A stretch of DNA of 39,857 nt from Prevotella sp. (GCA_017467535.1 JAFUST010000015.1:1-39857); one strand, 5' to 3'. Numbered from the stretch's first letter, positions 24,396 to 32,440 are shown. Notes: generated by a model not told the origin, from the sequence alone. Numbers and translations: made by a program.

Positions 24396-25546
24396 TACTG
24401 GTATTTGGCGGAACCACCGAGGGCCGCAAGACGATAGAGACGCTGGAGGAAGGACAAGGCACCTATTTCTACTCCACGAAGACGGGCGAGCAGGACGTGA
24501 CGCTGCACCACGGACAGCGCATCGACGGCGCCTTGGACGGCGAGGCGATGCACCGTTTCTGTCGTGAGCATGACATCCGACTCCTGATTGATGCCGCCCA
24601 CCCCTTCGCTATCCGCTTGCACCAGACCGTAACCGACATAGCGGCATCCCTGCAGATTCCCGCTATTCGCTACGAGCGTATCTTTCCGCCCCGCGACGAA
24701 GACATCCTGTGGATAGACGACTACGAGGATATTCCCCACGACATCCACACCCTGCTGGCCACCACCGGCGTGCAGAGCATCACCCGCCTGAAGCCACTCG
24801 AGGCAGAGGGCATGAAGATATACTATCGCATCCTGCCACGCGAGTCATCCGTCGCATTGGCCAGAAAGCAGGGAGCAACCGACGAACAACTATGCTACTA
24901 TCAGGATGGCAACAGCATCGACATCGACGCCGAGGCCATCCTGCTGAAGGAGAGCGGCCTGTCTGGCGGATTCCCCGAAAAGGTGGAGGCAGCCAGACAA
25001 CGCGGCATGCGCATCATCGCCCTGAAACGCCCGCAACTGCCAACGGCAGACTGTCAACTGTCGACTGTCAACGGCCCCTACGGATTAAGAAGAGCGGTGG
25101 AGCGACTGCTGCCCGACTTCTACCCCCTGCACAGCGGACTGACCACCGGCACCTGCGCCACAGCCGCCGCCATTGCCGCCACACTGCAGTTGCTGAAAAA
25201 AGAGAGTCCGCAAGAAGTGGATGTGCTGCTGCCCAACGGCGAGACCATCCCTGTGCCCGTCGGTTATGGCGACGGCCATGCCTACTGCATCAAGGACAGC
25301 GGCGACGACCCCGACGTGACGAAGGGCATCGAAGTAAGGGCAAGCGTTCAGCCAAGTGATACTTTCGAGATTCTTGGTGGCGAGGGCGTGGGCACATTCA
25401 CGCTTCCCGGCTTCGACTACCCGCCCGGCGAGCCCGCCATCAACAAAGGTCCCCGCGAGATGATTCGTAATAACGTGATGAAAGTAGCCGTTCAACCTTG
25501 GTCGCTTGTACCGCAGGTCTCAACAAATTCTTCACTCTTCACTTAA
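24392..25546 (+). CDS. cobK-cbiD: Fused cobalt-precorrin-6A reductase and N-terminal part of CbiD
   Basis: Residues ~1-235 are CobK/CbiJ: ILVFGGTTEGRKTIETLE, LLIDAAHPFAIRLHQ, GVQSITRLKPLE, and KESGLSGGFPEKVEAAR. It reduces the ring with NAD(P)H. From about residue 245 the chain is CbiD, the C1-methyltransferase: HSGLTTGTCATAAAIAA, DSGDDPDVTKGIEV, and FTLPGFDYPPGEPAINKGPREMI. The frame ends at 25546, and the rest of CbiD continues in another frame. The break coincides with a doubled TCTTCAC heptamer. A six-unit heptamer array (25033-25074) codes part of the CobK-CbiD junction. CobK should be functional; CbiD is split. Confidence 0.9.
   Translation: MILVFGGTTEGRKTIETLEEGQGTYFYSTKTGEQDVTLHHGQRIDGALDGEAMHRFCREHDIRLLIDAAHPFAIRLHQTVTDIAASLQIPAIRYERIFPPRDEDILWIDDYEDIPHDIHTLLATTGVQSITRLKPLEAEGMKIYYRILPRESSVALARKQGATDEQLCYYQDGNSIDIDAEAILLKESGLSGGFPEKVEAARQRGMRIIALKRPQLPTADCQLSTVNGPYGLRRAVERLLPDFYPLHSGLTTGTCATAAAIAATLQLLKKESPQEVDVLLPNGETIPVPVGYGDGHAYCIKDSGDDPDVTKGIEVRASVQPSDTFEILGGEGVGTFTLPGFDYPPGEPAINKGPREMIRNNVMKVAVQPWSLVPQVSTNSSLFT
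25033..25074. repeat. Six-unit heptamer array at the CobK-CbiD junction
   Basis: GCAACTG, CCAACGG, CAGACTG, TCAACTG, TCGACTG, TCAACGG: six degenerate 7-bp units, 42 bases, in frame. They encode the segment around LPTADCQLSTVNG. Confidence 0.85.
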
Positions 25547-26180
25547 AATCACGATTTCCGTCCCCGGCGGCGAGGAGATGGCCCGCCGCACCTTCAACCC
25601 CCGACTGGGCATCGAGGGCGGCATCAGCATCATCGGCGTGAGCGGCATCATCAAGCCCTTCTCCGAGGAGGCCTTTGTGGAGAGCATCCGAAAATGTATG
25701 GAAGTGGCCAAAGCCAGCGGCACGGAGCGGGTGGTCATCAACAGCGGCGCCAAGAGCGAGCGTTTCGTCCGTGCCCTCTACCCTGACCTGCCTCGTCAAG
25801 CCTTCGTGGAATACGGCAACTATATCGGTGAGACGCTCAAGATAGCCCACGACCTCGGCATTCGCCAAGTCACCCTCGGCGTGATGCTCGGCAAAGCCGT
25901 CAAACTGGCCGAAGGCCAACTGGACACGCATAGCAAGAAAGGTACCATGAACCTCGCCTTCATCCGGCAGATGCTCGAAGAGGCCAACATAAACCTGCCC
26001 ATCAGCGATGGCCAACTGACCCTCGCCCGCGAACTATGGGACAGGATTCCTGCGGAGCACATCGAGTCGTTCTGCCACGTGGTGTTGCGCCACTGTCTGC
26101 AGCACTGCCAGCCTCTGCTACCCAACGGCGAATTGACTATTCTGCTGATTGCCGACGACGGAACAATACACTCGCTATGA
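25506..26180 (+). pseudogene. cbiD: CbiD C-terminal part, separated by a frameshift
   Basis: The frame opens upstream of 25545 and carries the rest of CbiD: ITISVPGGEEMARRTFNPRLG, then GGISIIGVSGIIKPFSEEAF, and LGVMLGKAVKLAEGQLDTHS. CbiD methylates C1 of cobalt-precorrin-5B. There is no convincing start codon of its own, so it is the broken tail of the preceding gene. Removal of 7 bases from the TCTTCAC doublet at 25529-25542 gives one continuous frame reading NSSLKITISVPGG. The 3' end overlaps the convergent btuC by 44 bases. Confidence 0.88.
25529..25542. repeat. Heptamer doublet at the cbiD frameshift
   Basis: TCTTCAC occurs twice in direct succession exactly where the CbiD frame is lost. 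One copy would keep the frame open. Confidence 0.85.
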
Positions 26181-27165
26181 CAGGGGCACCGACGAGGGCC
26201 GTCACGCTGTTAACAGGCAGGGCACCCTCGAAGCCGGGCATACGGGCAATCAGATTACAGAGCAGAGCCAATGCCGCCCCGGCCAGCATCGTGGCCGGCA
26301 TCAGCACCCGATGGTCGCTGCTGCGGAACAGGGCACGAGCCAAATGAGGCACGGCCAGTCCTATGAACATGATGGGGCCACAATAGGCGGTGACAATAGC
26401 CACCAGCGTGCCAGAGCAGACAATCAGCATGAAGCGGGCACGACGGATGTCCAACCCCAGGTTGCGAGCATAGGCATCACCCAGCAGATAGACGTTCATG
26501 GCTTTCACCGTCAGCATACTCAGCGGCAACAGCACGGCCATCAGCACCACGAAGAGCACCATCTGGTCGCCCGACACACGGGCAAACGAGCCGAGTCCCC
26601 ACACCACGTATGCCTTGATGTCCTCCTCGGCCGAGAAGAACTTCAGCACGCCGATGATGGCCGTCGCCAGATAACCGATCATCACTCCTATTATTAATAA
26701 GGTGACATTGCCCCTCACCCGAGAGGCCACCCACAGGATCAGTCCCATCACGGCCAGTGCGCCGATGATGGCCGCCACCGACATAGCCACATCGCCCATA
26801 TAGCCCAGTCTACTGAGGGCCACGCCACCCAGCGAACCGGAGAGCAGCACCACGAAGGCCACGCCGAGCGACGCACCGTTGGAGATGCCCAGCACCGACG
26901 GGCCGGCCAGCGGATTGCGGAACACAGTCTGCATCTGCAGGCCGCTCACCGCCAGTCCGGCTCCAGCCACCAGCGCCGTCAGGGCCTGCGGCACACGCGA
27001 ACTCCAGATGATGTTTGTCCAGATCTCCCCTTCCGCGTCGCTCCCCATCAGAATCCTACAGACACTGCCCACGGGAATGCGCACCGTGCCGAGCAGCAGG
27101 TTCAGCACAAAGAGCAGCACGATAAGGAGCAGCAGGGCAAGCAGCAGTAAAACATGTCGTCTCAT
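26137..27165 (-). CDS. btuC: BtuC/FecCD-type ABC transporter permease
   Basis: From ATG 27165 the protein has 342 residues and about ten membrane helices. It carries the FecCD marks SGLQMQTVFRNPLAGPSVLGISNGASLG and YCGPIMFIGLAVPHLAR, and ends in the usual ALPVNSVTALVGAPVIASVLFRRR. It forms the inner-membrane channel for corrinoids (or haem/siderophores in relatives). Its upstream gap to btuF consists wholly of heptamer repeats. A TTG two codons earlier is in frame but less likely. No ATP-binding subunit gene follows, because the convergent cbiD overlaps its end. Confidence 0.93.
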   Translation of the reverse strand: MRRHVLLLLALLLLIVLLFVLNLLLGTVRIPVGSVCRILMGSDAEGEIWTNIIWSSRVPQALTALVAGAGLAVSGLQMQTVFRNPLAGPSVLGISNGASLGVAFVVLLSGSLGGVALSRLGYMGDVAMSVAAIIGALAVMGLILWVASRVRGNVTLLIIGVMIGYLATAIIGVLKFFSAEEDIKAYVVWGLGSFARVSGDQMVLFVVLMAVLLPLSMLTVKAMNVYLLGDAYARNLGLDIRRARFMLIVCSGTLVAIVTAYCGPIMFIGLAVPHLARALFRSSDHRVLMPATMLAGAALALLCNLIARMPGFEGALPVNSVTALVGAPVIASVLFRRRQSAE

Positions 27166-27166
27166 C

Positions 27167-27298
27167 CTCAATGTTCAATGTTCAATCTTCAATGTTCAAT
27201 GTTCCGCTCGGCTCGTCCGAGAATGTTCAATGTTCAATCTTCAATGTTCAATGTTCCGCTCGGCTCGTCCGAGAATGTTCAATGTTCAATGTTCAATA
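27167..27298. repeat. Composite heptamer array between btuF and btuC
   Basis: TTCAATG-type heptamers run across the gap, arranged as a 52-bp unit repeated twice: four heptamers plus a 24-base block holding the stem CTCGG-CTCGT-CCGAG. The unit starts at 27174 and 27226, and three more heptamers follow at 27278. The btuF stop codon lies in the last heptamers and the first lies 2 bases from the btuC start. Confidence 0.9.
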
Positions 27299-28442
27299 AC
27301 CTATAGAACGTCGGTTCGTAGTCCTCCGGCATCAGGTCGGGATGGAAGATGGCCATGAGGTCAGCCAGCAACACGTCGGGCATCACGGGCGACTTCTCGT
27401 AGTAAGGCGTCTGCTTCATGTTGCAGTAGATGACCTTCCGCTCGCGGAATGCCTTGAAGAGGGCGTTACGCGGTTCCGAAGCCTTCAGTGCCTCATACGA
27501 GAACTCCCCTTCGAAACTGTTCAGGATGCGCCAGTAGTCGGCATCGGCCGCTGCCGCATACATCTGTTCAAACTCGATGTTCACCCCTCCCGTATCGTCG
27601 TTGTCAAACACATAGCGGGCCCCGGCGTCGCGGAAGATCTGAGCCAGCGAGTTACGGCCTCCCACGGCATACCAGTTGCCGCCGTGCATCTCGCCGCTGA
27701 AGACCGTAGGCAGGGCATCGGGAGCGAGGTCGGCCACGCGAGCCTTCAGGTCATTGTATCGCTGCTCGATGGCATTGAACACCGAGTCGGCCTCCTGCTC
27801 CTTACCGATAAACATACCCACAAACTTCACCCACTCGGCCTGCCCCAGCGGCGTCAGTTCCTTGTAGCCCAAATGGGGAATGAGCGTGATGCCTGTCTCC
27901 TTGATGGCATCATAGCCGCCACGCTTGAACGGCGAGATGAAGATGACCTCGGGCTGAGCGGCCAGAATCAGTTCGGTGTCGAAGTTACCCTCCATACCGA
28001 TTTTCACCATCCGCCCATCCTTCACCCGCTGTCGGATATCCTCATTATAGAGGTTTTTCGTGCCGGTGATGCCTCGCACCACCTCATGGGCATCCAGCGC
28101 CGTGAAGTTTGAGAGTTGCAGCATCGTCATCACGATGGTCCGCTCCACCGGCACCTCCACCCGTTGGTAGCCCTCGGGCACCTCAGCACTGCTCCCCCTG
28201 GGAACCAGGGCAAACGAATAGCCGATGGGCATCCGCTCATCGTCGCCGTCCTCCCCCGCCGTCTGCGGGTCCTGCACATCCACCAGCCGCACGCCGTCGG
28301 TCAGTGTCCTCACCGTGAATCCCTTGGCATATTTCAGCGAGTCCGAGGTTCCCTCGCTCTCCGTTCCCTGTGCCGTCTTCTGCTGTCCGCCACAGGCCGT
28401 CAGCAGCACCGCCAGCACCATCATCAGATACGTCTTTTCCAT
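27279..28442 (-). CDS. btuF: BtuF-like substrate-binding lipoprotein
   Basis: From ATG 28442 the protein has 387 residues with a lipoprotein signal MEKTYLMMVLAVLLTAC. It contains a periplasmic-binding-protein fold of the BtuF/FepB cluster: VERTIVMTMLQLSNFTALDA, NFDTELILAAQPEVIFISPF, and WVKFVGMFIGKEQEADSVF. It would hand corrinoids to BtuC. An in-frame ATG at 28454 is only a few bases downstream of the -7 box; the later ATG gives a better signal peptide. The C-terminal codons (LLNIEH) and stop are made of the heptamer array, so the natural end of the gene has been replaced or extended by repeats. Confidence 0.88.
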   Translation of the reverse strand: MEKTYLMMVLAVLLTACGGQQKTAQGTESEGTSDSLKYAKGFTVRTLTDGVRLVDVQDPQTAGEDGDDERMPIGYSFALVPRGSSAEVPEGYQRVEVPVERTIVMTMLQLSNFTALDAHEVVRGITGTKNLYNEDIRQRVKDGRMVKIGMEGNFDTELILAAQPEVIFISPFKRGGYDAIKETGITLIPHLGYKELTPLGQAEWVKFVGMFIGKEQEADSVFNAIEQRYNDLKARVADLAPDALPTVFSGEMHGGNWYAVGGRNSLAQIFRDAGARYVFDNDDTGGVNIEFEQMYAAAADADYWRILNSFEGEFSYEALKASEPRNALFKAFRERKVIYCNMKQTPYYEKSPVMPDVLLADLMAIFHPDLMPEDYEPTFYRLLNIEH

Positions 28443-28462
28443 ACAGCCTCTCATTTTGACGG

Positions 28463-28470
28463 CAAAGGTA
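28463..28470 (-). promoter_or_regulatory. -7 element of btuF-btuC
   Basis: TACCTTTG on the minus strand, 20 bases before the ATG at 28442. No room for a riboswitch leader downstream of it. Confidence 0.5.
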
Positions 28471-28562
28471 ATGCAATCCAACCAAACCACCAAATTTATT
28501 CGATAAATTCTTTCCGTTCCTCAGAACAGTTCCGAGGTGCTTGACATTTTTTTATTGAAATA

Positions 28563-28594
28563 TTTGGAAGGGAAGAAATTATTTCGTAAATTTG
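28563..28594 (+). promoter_or_regulatory. Promoter of the antitoxin-GNAT pair
   Basis: TTTG (28563-28566), 20 bases, then TAAATTTG (28587-28594): consensus Bacteroidota promoter, 27 bases before the first ATG. Confidence 0.7.
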
Positions 28595-28621
28595 CACCGA
28601 AATAACAACGACAACAAGATT

Positions 28622-28786
28622 ATGTTAGGAATAGAATCACCCCGCAAGCCAATTAAAGGCCAATTTGCGAAAGACCTTCGTGAAGCCTTGCTGCGTGCCC
28701 GTTCTGGAAATTTGAATCCTTCTGAACAGGAAAGCGTTCACCGCTCAAAGCAGGTACTGAGAAAACACCATGCAGTCTGGAAATAA
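28622..28786 (+). CDS. Small basic protein, putative antitoxin of the GNAT gene
   Basis: The 54-residue protein (from ATG 28622) is rich in Lys/Arg and helix-forming residues: KGQFAKDLREALLRARSGNL, then EQESVHRSKQVLRKHH. Its stop overlaps the start of the acetyltransferase gene by 17 bases. Small basic protein plus overlapping GNAT is the usual layout of acetyltransferase toxin-antitoxin pairs (TacAT/AtaRT), where the small partner binds DNA and the toxin. It does not show a clear ribbon-helix-helix signature, so the role is inferred from context. Base composition is AT-rich relative to the B12 genes. Confidence 0.6.
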   Translation: MLGIESPRKPIKGQFAKDLREALLRARSGNLNPSEQESVHRSKQVLRKHHAVWK

Positions 28787-29378
28787 AGAACCAAAACACT
28801 TAGACTTAATATTTGAAAGGATTGATGATGCATCAGTTCTTTCAAATTTTTATTGTGGGATTCCCGAGATGGATACCTTTATCCATGAAAAGTTTCAGGA
28901 TTACCTCCTTCGAACGGAATGCGATGCTTTTATCGTCAGACTCGGAGAAGAAATTGTTGCCATGCTTTCTTTAGGCGAAGATACCCTTGTATTAGATGAA
29001 GATGACAAGGACGACATGAAGTCCGGTTTTATTCCGAAGCCAAACATTGCCAAAGAAGATCAAGAATACTTGTCAGAAGACGAATTCCCAGCAGTTGAAA
29101 TAACCTATCTGGCCGTTAACAAGGATTGGCGAGGCCAAGGTATTGGAGAATACATCATCCGGCAGATAGAGTTAAAAGTACAACATGACTATCCTGGATA
29201 TGAGTTTATCACAGTCGATGCCTACAAAACCACAGGATATTCAGCCGTAGGATTTTATAGCCACTGTGACTTCACACCTGCAGAGCCCCCATTGGGATAT
29301 AAAGACACCTTAAGAATGTACAAAGTCCTCCACCCCATTTCTACTTTAGAAGATCAACCTAGCCAGACGGACAGATAA
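28770..29378 (+). CDS. GNAT acetyltransferase, putative toxin
   Basis: The 202-residue protein has a GNAT fold: FYCGIPEMDTFIHEKFQDYL near the start, ITYLAVNKDWRGQGIGEYIIRQIE with the acetyl-CoA-binding RGQGIG, then GYSAVGFYSHCDF. The opening pattern (a short region then FxCG/x..D.FI) is shared with tRNA-acetylating toxins of the TacT/AtaT kind. A long acidic insertion (LDEDDKDDMKSG) is unusual. If it is a toxin, it would acetylate aminoacyl-tRNA; a housekeeping acetyltransferase is the alternative. It is cotranscribed with the upstream small protein. Confidence 0.7.
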   Translation: MQSGNKEPKHLDLIFERIDDASVLSNFYCGIPEMDTFIHEKFQDYLLRTECDAFIVRLGEEIVAMLSLGEDTLVLDEDDKDDMKSGFIPKPNIAKEDQEYLSEDEFPAVEITYLAVNKDWRGQGIGEYIIRQIELKVQHDYPGYEFITVDAYKTTGYSAVGFYSHCDFTPAEPPLGYKDTLRMYKVLHPISTLEDQPSQTDR

Positions 29379-29427
29379 CGCACCAGGCAGAGGAGCAGAA
29401 AAGTATATTTTAATTATAGTTATTTTT

Positions 29428-30120
29428 TCAGTTCCTTAGGGCGGCCCGGAGTCGCTGGGCGAGGCGGCCGAGGAGAGTGAGGCGGCCCTGGGAGGTCTTG
29501 CAGATGTGGGTGACGACCCACGAAGCGGCGTAGTGGAGACGAGCGGTGACGGGGGCTATCGAGGAGAGCCAGAAGATATCTGACGGATGATGACGGATGT
29601 CTGTGGCAAACTGCTTGCGAAAGACGTAGGAGGGATAGTTCTCACGCTCACTGCGCTTGTAACCCACGATGCGATAGCCGTTCTTCAGATGCCAACGAAC
29701 AGACCATACGGCAGGGATGCCCGTAGACCCTACGAGATAGCGGTAACCCTTCTGCTGCAACCGAGAGACTTCTTCCTGAAGCAACCGCGAGGCGATGCCC
29801 TCATGCTTCGCCGCCGGGGCCACTGCCAGGTTAGCCCCTGCAGCACTGCCACGCTTGCGGTTCAGCCGCAGCGTGTGCATCGCCAGGAGTTCGCCCGTCG
29901 CAGCATCCTGCGCCACGAAGACCACCTTGTCCTTCAAGTATTGGGAAAAGACGCTTTCGTCCGCCATCGACACACGCAGCCCTTCGTCATGCCATTGCTC
30001 GAAGGATGCCTTACGAAGGGCATAAAGTTCTTCGGGCGTGATGTCTGTCTCTTTGAGGTTATGTATGGATATTTGTCGCATGGTGAGGGGGTGGTGAGTT
30101 TCTATTTGTTCGAACGTCAT
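29428..30120 (-). CDS. GNAT-family acetyltransferase
   Basis: From ATG 30120 the product has 230 residues. The GNAT core is at about 20-150: VVFVAQDAATGELLAMHTL, LAVAPAAKHEGIASRLLQEEV (acetyl-CoA loop) and VRWHLKNGYRIVGYKR. The last ~65 residues, with SSIAPVTARLHYAASWVV and a basic tail, form an extension I do not recognise. An ATG at 30081 (MRQISIH) is an alternative start. Two inverted repeats at 30141-30178 lie just upstream and could be its operator. Substrate unknown. Confidence 0.75.
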   Translation of the reverse strand: MTFEQIETHHPLTMRQISIHNLKETDITPEELYALRKASFEQWHDEGLRVSMADESVFSQYLKDKVVFVAQDAATGELLAMHTLRLNRKRGSAAGANLAVAPAAKHEGIASRLLQEEVSRLQQKGYRYLVGSTGIPAVWSVRWHLKNGYRIVGYKRSERENYPSYVFRKQFATDIRHHPSDIFWLSSIAPVTARLHYAASWVVTHICKTSQGRLTLLGRLAQRLRAALRN

Positions 30121-30140
30121 CTTCAGGTGCAAGGTATGCT

Positions 30141-30178
30141 ACTTTAGGCAGTAAAGTATGGCAGTTTACTATAGTAAA
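30141..30178 (-). promoter_or_regulatory. Paired inverted repeats, possible operator
   Basis: TTTACTATAGTAAA (30165-30178) is a perfect 14-bp palindrome. ACTTTA (30141-30146) and TAAAGT (30152-30157) form a second inverted repeat with the same half-sites. They lie 20-60 bases upstream of the GNAT gene on the minus strand, where a dimeric repressor could bind. Confidence 0.5.
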
Positions 30179-30323
30179 GTCCCATCGGAACGACCGCAAA
30201 GTAGGCCACATTCCTGCCGAAGGAAACATCGGAATGACAGGTAGATGACGGGGCAGGCGGACGGGGAAAGATTGGCGAGAAGCCCTAGTCTCCTTCCCCC
30301 CAAAAAGGCTGAGCATCTGAATA

Positions 30324-30758
30324 TCAGATCGCATTTATTCTTCTAATCATCTCCTCCTTTTCCTCCCTAAACATTCCTGTATCAACTAATTTCTGCAGTC
30401 CTGACTTTAGAGCCTCACCAAGACCAACGCTTATTGCTAAACCATCGGCTCTATGCTCCTTCTCAAAACCATCTACTTCATTAGGATAAACGATATGTCC
30501 AATCTCATGAAAAAGCATTGCAGTCATTTCATCTTCATCTAACCTATAGGCTTCGCACATTGACGCATTCATGGCTATTCGATTATCGCATTTCCCAAAT
30601 GGGACATCATCATTAATCATCGAATATCTGAATGCTTCTTTTTCTTCTGTACCTATATAGTACGTTTCCTCATTTACATTTATGTCATTTATACACTCCG
30701 CATACTTGGTAAGGAATGCGTTAACAAAATCATTTTGTGTACAGGATTTTATTTTCAT
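30324..30758 (-). CDS. Small HEIGH metallopeptidase-like protein
   Basis: The 144-residue protein has the zinc-binding motif HEIGH at residues 84-88 (MLFHEIGHIVY). Seventeen residues after it comes EHRAD, whose acidic residues could supply the third ligand. The layout resembles compact M48- or ImmA/IrrE-like peptidase domains, but there is no DNA-binding or membrane part. It lies 75 bases downstream of the cyclase gene on the same strand and may belong to the same operon. A proteolytic role in defence is inference; Pycsar as I know it has two genes. Confidence 0.65.
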   Translation of the reverse strand: MKIKSCTQNDFVNAFLTKYAECINDINVNEETYYIGTEEKEAFRYSMINDDVPFGKCDNRIAMNASMCEAYRLDEDEMTAMLFHEIGHIVYPNEVDGFEKEHRADGLAISVGLGEALKSGLQKLVDTGMFREEKEEMIRRINAI

Positions 30759-30833
30759 TATTTACCCTTTATTTAAAAGAATCTATTGGATCATACCTAT
30801 CGACCTATCTACAAGTCAACTCATTTCATTGAA

Positions 30834-31768
30834 TTATTCACTCCAAATTATATTACCACCATACACATCATCATTTATATCGCGAATCTTTGATTCGATT
30901 TTTTCCCAGAACCCTTCTTTTATCGAATTGCATTCTGGGCATTCTCTTTTATATCCCTCGAAAACTGCTTTTGATATAAGGATTTGAGGGATATCCCTTT
31001 TATCCTCATCTCTATCACAAATGGTCGCTTGATGGATTTTATCATCTAGGACATCACCTACAATTTCTTCTGCCGACATTGTCATGTCTTTAGTAAAATA
31101 AGCGTCTTTAGGGTCGAGTCTTTGGCCCGGCATAAATATCCTCCGAATCATGGCCTTTATCTTATAGCGAGTTTCCTTGTATTCCTTGCCTGCTTGATCC
31201 GTCAACCTTGAAGCATTATTTGCAGGCAATCCCAGCCAAATCAATCGCTGATGTTCCTCGTGTTCCCCCCCCCTCTTCTCGGCATACCTGCCTTTATACA
31301 ATACATATCGCCATAGTCTATACCAATGCCGCAATAAAAGTCGACGCCACACAATTTGTGACCCAATACTTTTGAAGCAATATGATTGATGCTGATGGCA
31401 CATTCGACAGCATTCATAAAACAATTCTCCTCAGGAAACACCACCATTACACGATCTCCTATAATATTCCTGACATATCCGCCATGGTGATAGGCTGCCA
31501 TCAACGAAGCCTTGGTAAAAGCAGTGAACACCTTCCCCATTTTCTTAATAGTATGTTCATGGGTGAGTTTCACGGAATTGCGAACATCAACATACAGCAC
31601 ACAAGTCTTAACGTGCAGCCCTCTTTTCTCTTTTCCATATTCAAATGTCAAGCGAGTATCCTGTATATTAGGTACAGAATTACAATTATTAAAGTCAAAT
31701 GTCATCTGGTTAACATCGCTCACCATTACCGCGACATCTTCCATCAAATCTTTTATTTCCTTTTTCAT
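30834..31768 (-). pseudogene. pycC: Class III nucleotidyl cyclase (PycC-like), frameshifted at a G9 run
   Basis: The ATG at 31768 overlaps the effector stop (ATGA). The cyclase domain shows VLYVDVRNSVKL with metal Asp61, IIGDRVMVVF with metal Asp105, then GIGIDYGDMYCI. After a run of nine G (minus strand) the frame changes, and the domain continues as LIWLGLPANNASRLT, matching the substrate-binding end of PycC-type cyclases. One extra G or two fewer would join the halves. PycC makes cyclic CMP or cyclic UMP on phage infection, which activates the membrane effector encoded just upstream. The C-terminal extension (to 30834) includes CPECNS. The break could be phase variation, decay or a sequencing error in the homopolymer. 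Confidence 0.75.
31265..31273. repeat. C9/G9 homopolymer in the cyclase gene
   Basis: Nine C on the plus strand, the only run of this length in the window, exactly at the point where the cyclase changes frame. Confidence 0.85.
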
Positions 31769-32376
31769 GCCCCAAATAATAATATATGCAGTATATAGGC
31801 TATAATCAACAAAATGCCACAACCAACCAAATAACGGACACCATCGTTATAATATGAATACTTTTCTTCACAGCGACAAGAATTAATGTATATCTGCGAG
31901 AGTAAATCCTCACGCAAATCGCCGCTGGTTTCAGCAACAATAGAACACTTGAAATGCTCATAAGACAGAGTGGAGATATGGTGAAAATGCAATAGGGAGT
32001 CTGTCTTCACACTTTTATCAACAGTTCCTTGCTTGCGTCCACAAATATGCTCACTAAGCGATTCGGTGCGTTTAGCATATAACACATTCATAAACTTCCA
32101 GCACGTGATAAGTAGCGATAGTCCAAAAGCGAGCACCACACCTACATAAAGATAACATATAATGTTTTGCATACAACTGACGTTCTCGTCACCAATCATC
32201 CTAAATGAAGCCATCATATCATCTTGCAAGAATTCACTTTGCAGAACTAACGGCATCATCACACCTACCAATGCCAACAGAAAGGAGGTTTTTGTGTCAC
32301 AAGCCCTTACCCATTCCACTATTCTTGCCAAACGTGATTCCAAATCTCTTATTTCAAAATCCTTCCCTTCTTTCAT
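31765..32376 (-). CDS. pycTM: Pycsar membrane effector (PycTM/DUF5706-like)
   Basis: From ATG 32376 the protein has 203 residues. After a short helix comes ESRLARIVEWVRACDTKTSFLLALVG, the usual opening of DUF5706/PycTM effectors, leading into membrane helix 1 (about 28-48). Helix 2 is at about 77-97 and a third is at the C-terminus (about 179-200). The soluble middle would sense the cyclic pyrimidine nucleotide. On activation such effectors disrupt the inner membrane. An in-frame start at 32439 would begin inside a GC-rich hairpin and is less likely. The stop overlaps the cyclase start. Confidence 0.75.
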   Translation of the reverse strand: MKEGKDFEIRDLESRLARIVEWVRACDTKTSFLLALVGVMMPLVLQSEFLQDDMMASFRMIGDENVSCMQNIICYLYVGVVLAFGLSLLITCWKFMNVLYAKRTESLSEHICGRKQGTVDKSVKTDSLLHFHHISTLSYEHFKCSIVAETSGDLREDLLSQIYINSCRCEEKYSYYNDGVRYLVGCGILLIIAYILHILLFGA

Positions 32377-32408
32377 AAACTTTAGATAGTGATTATCAGA
32401 AAATGTAA

Positions 32409-32440
32409 GGTGCGCAGTGCGCTCATTGCGCCTGCGCACC
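32409..32440 (-). other. GC-rich hairpin upstream of the effector gene
   Basis: GGTGCGCAG (32409-32417) pairs with CTGCGCACC (32432-32440), with an inner GCGC/GCGC stem and a 5-base loop. The stretch after it on the minus strand is only weakly T-rich. It may terminate upstream transcription or act as an operator. Confidence 0.5.

Noticed and set aside
27171..27171. TTG start for btuC two codons upstream
   Set aside because: The ATG at 27165 is closer to family starts, and the TTG lies in the repeat array.
30059..30334. 91-codon minus-strand ORF in the gap before the GNAT gene
   Set aside because: Low-complexity composition, no promoter, overlaps the palindromic operator.
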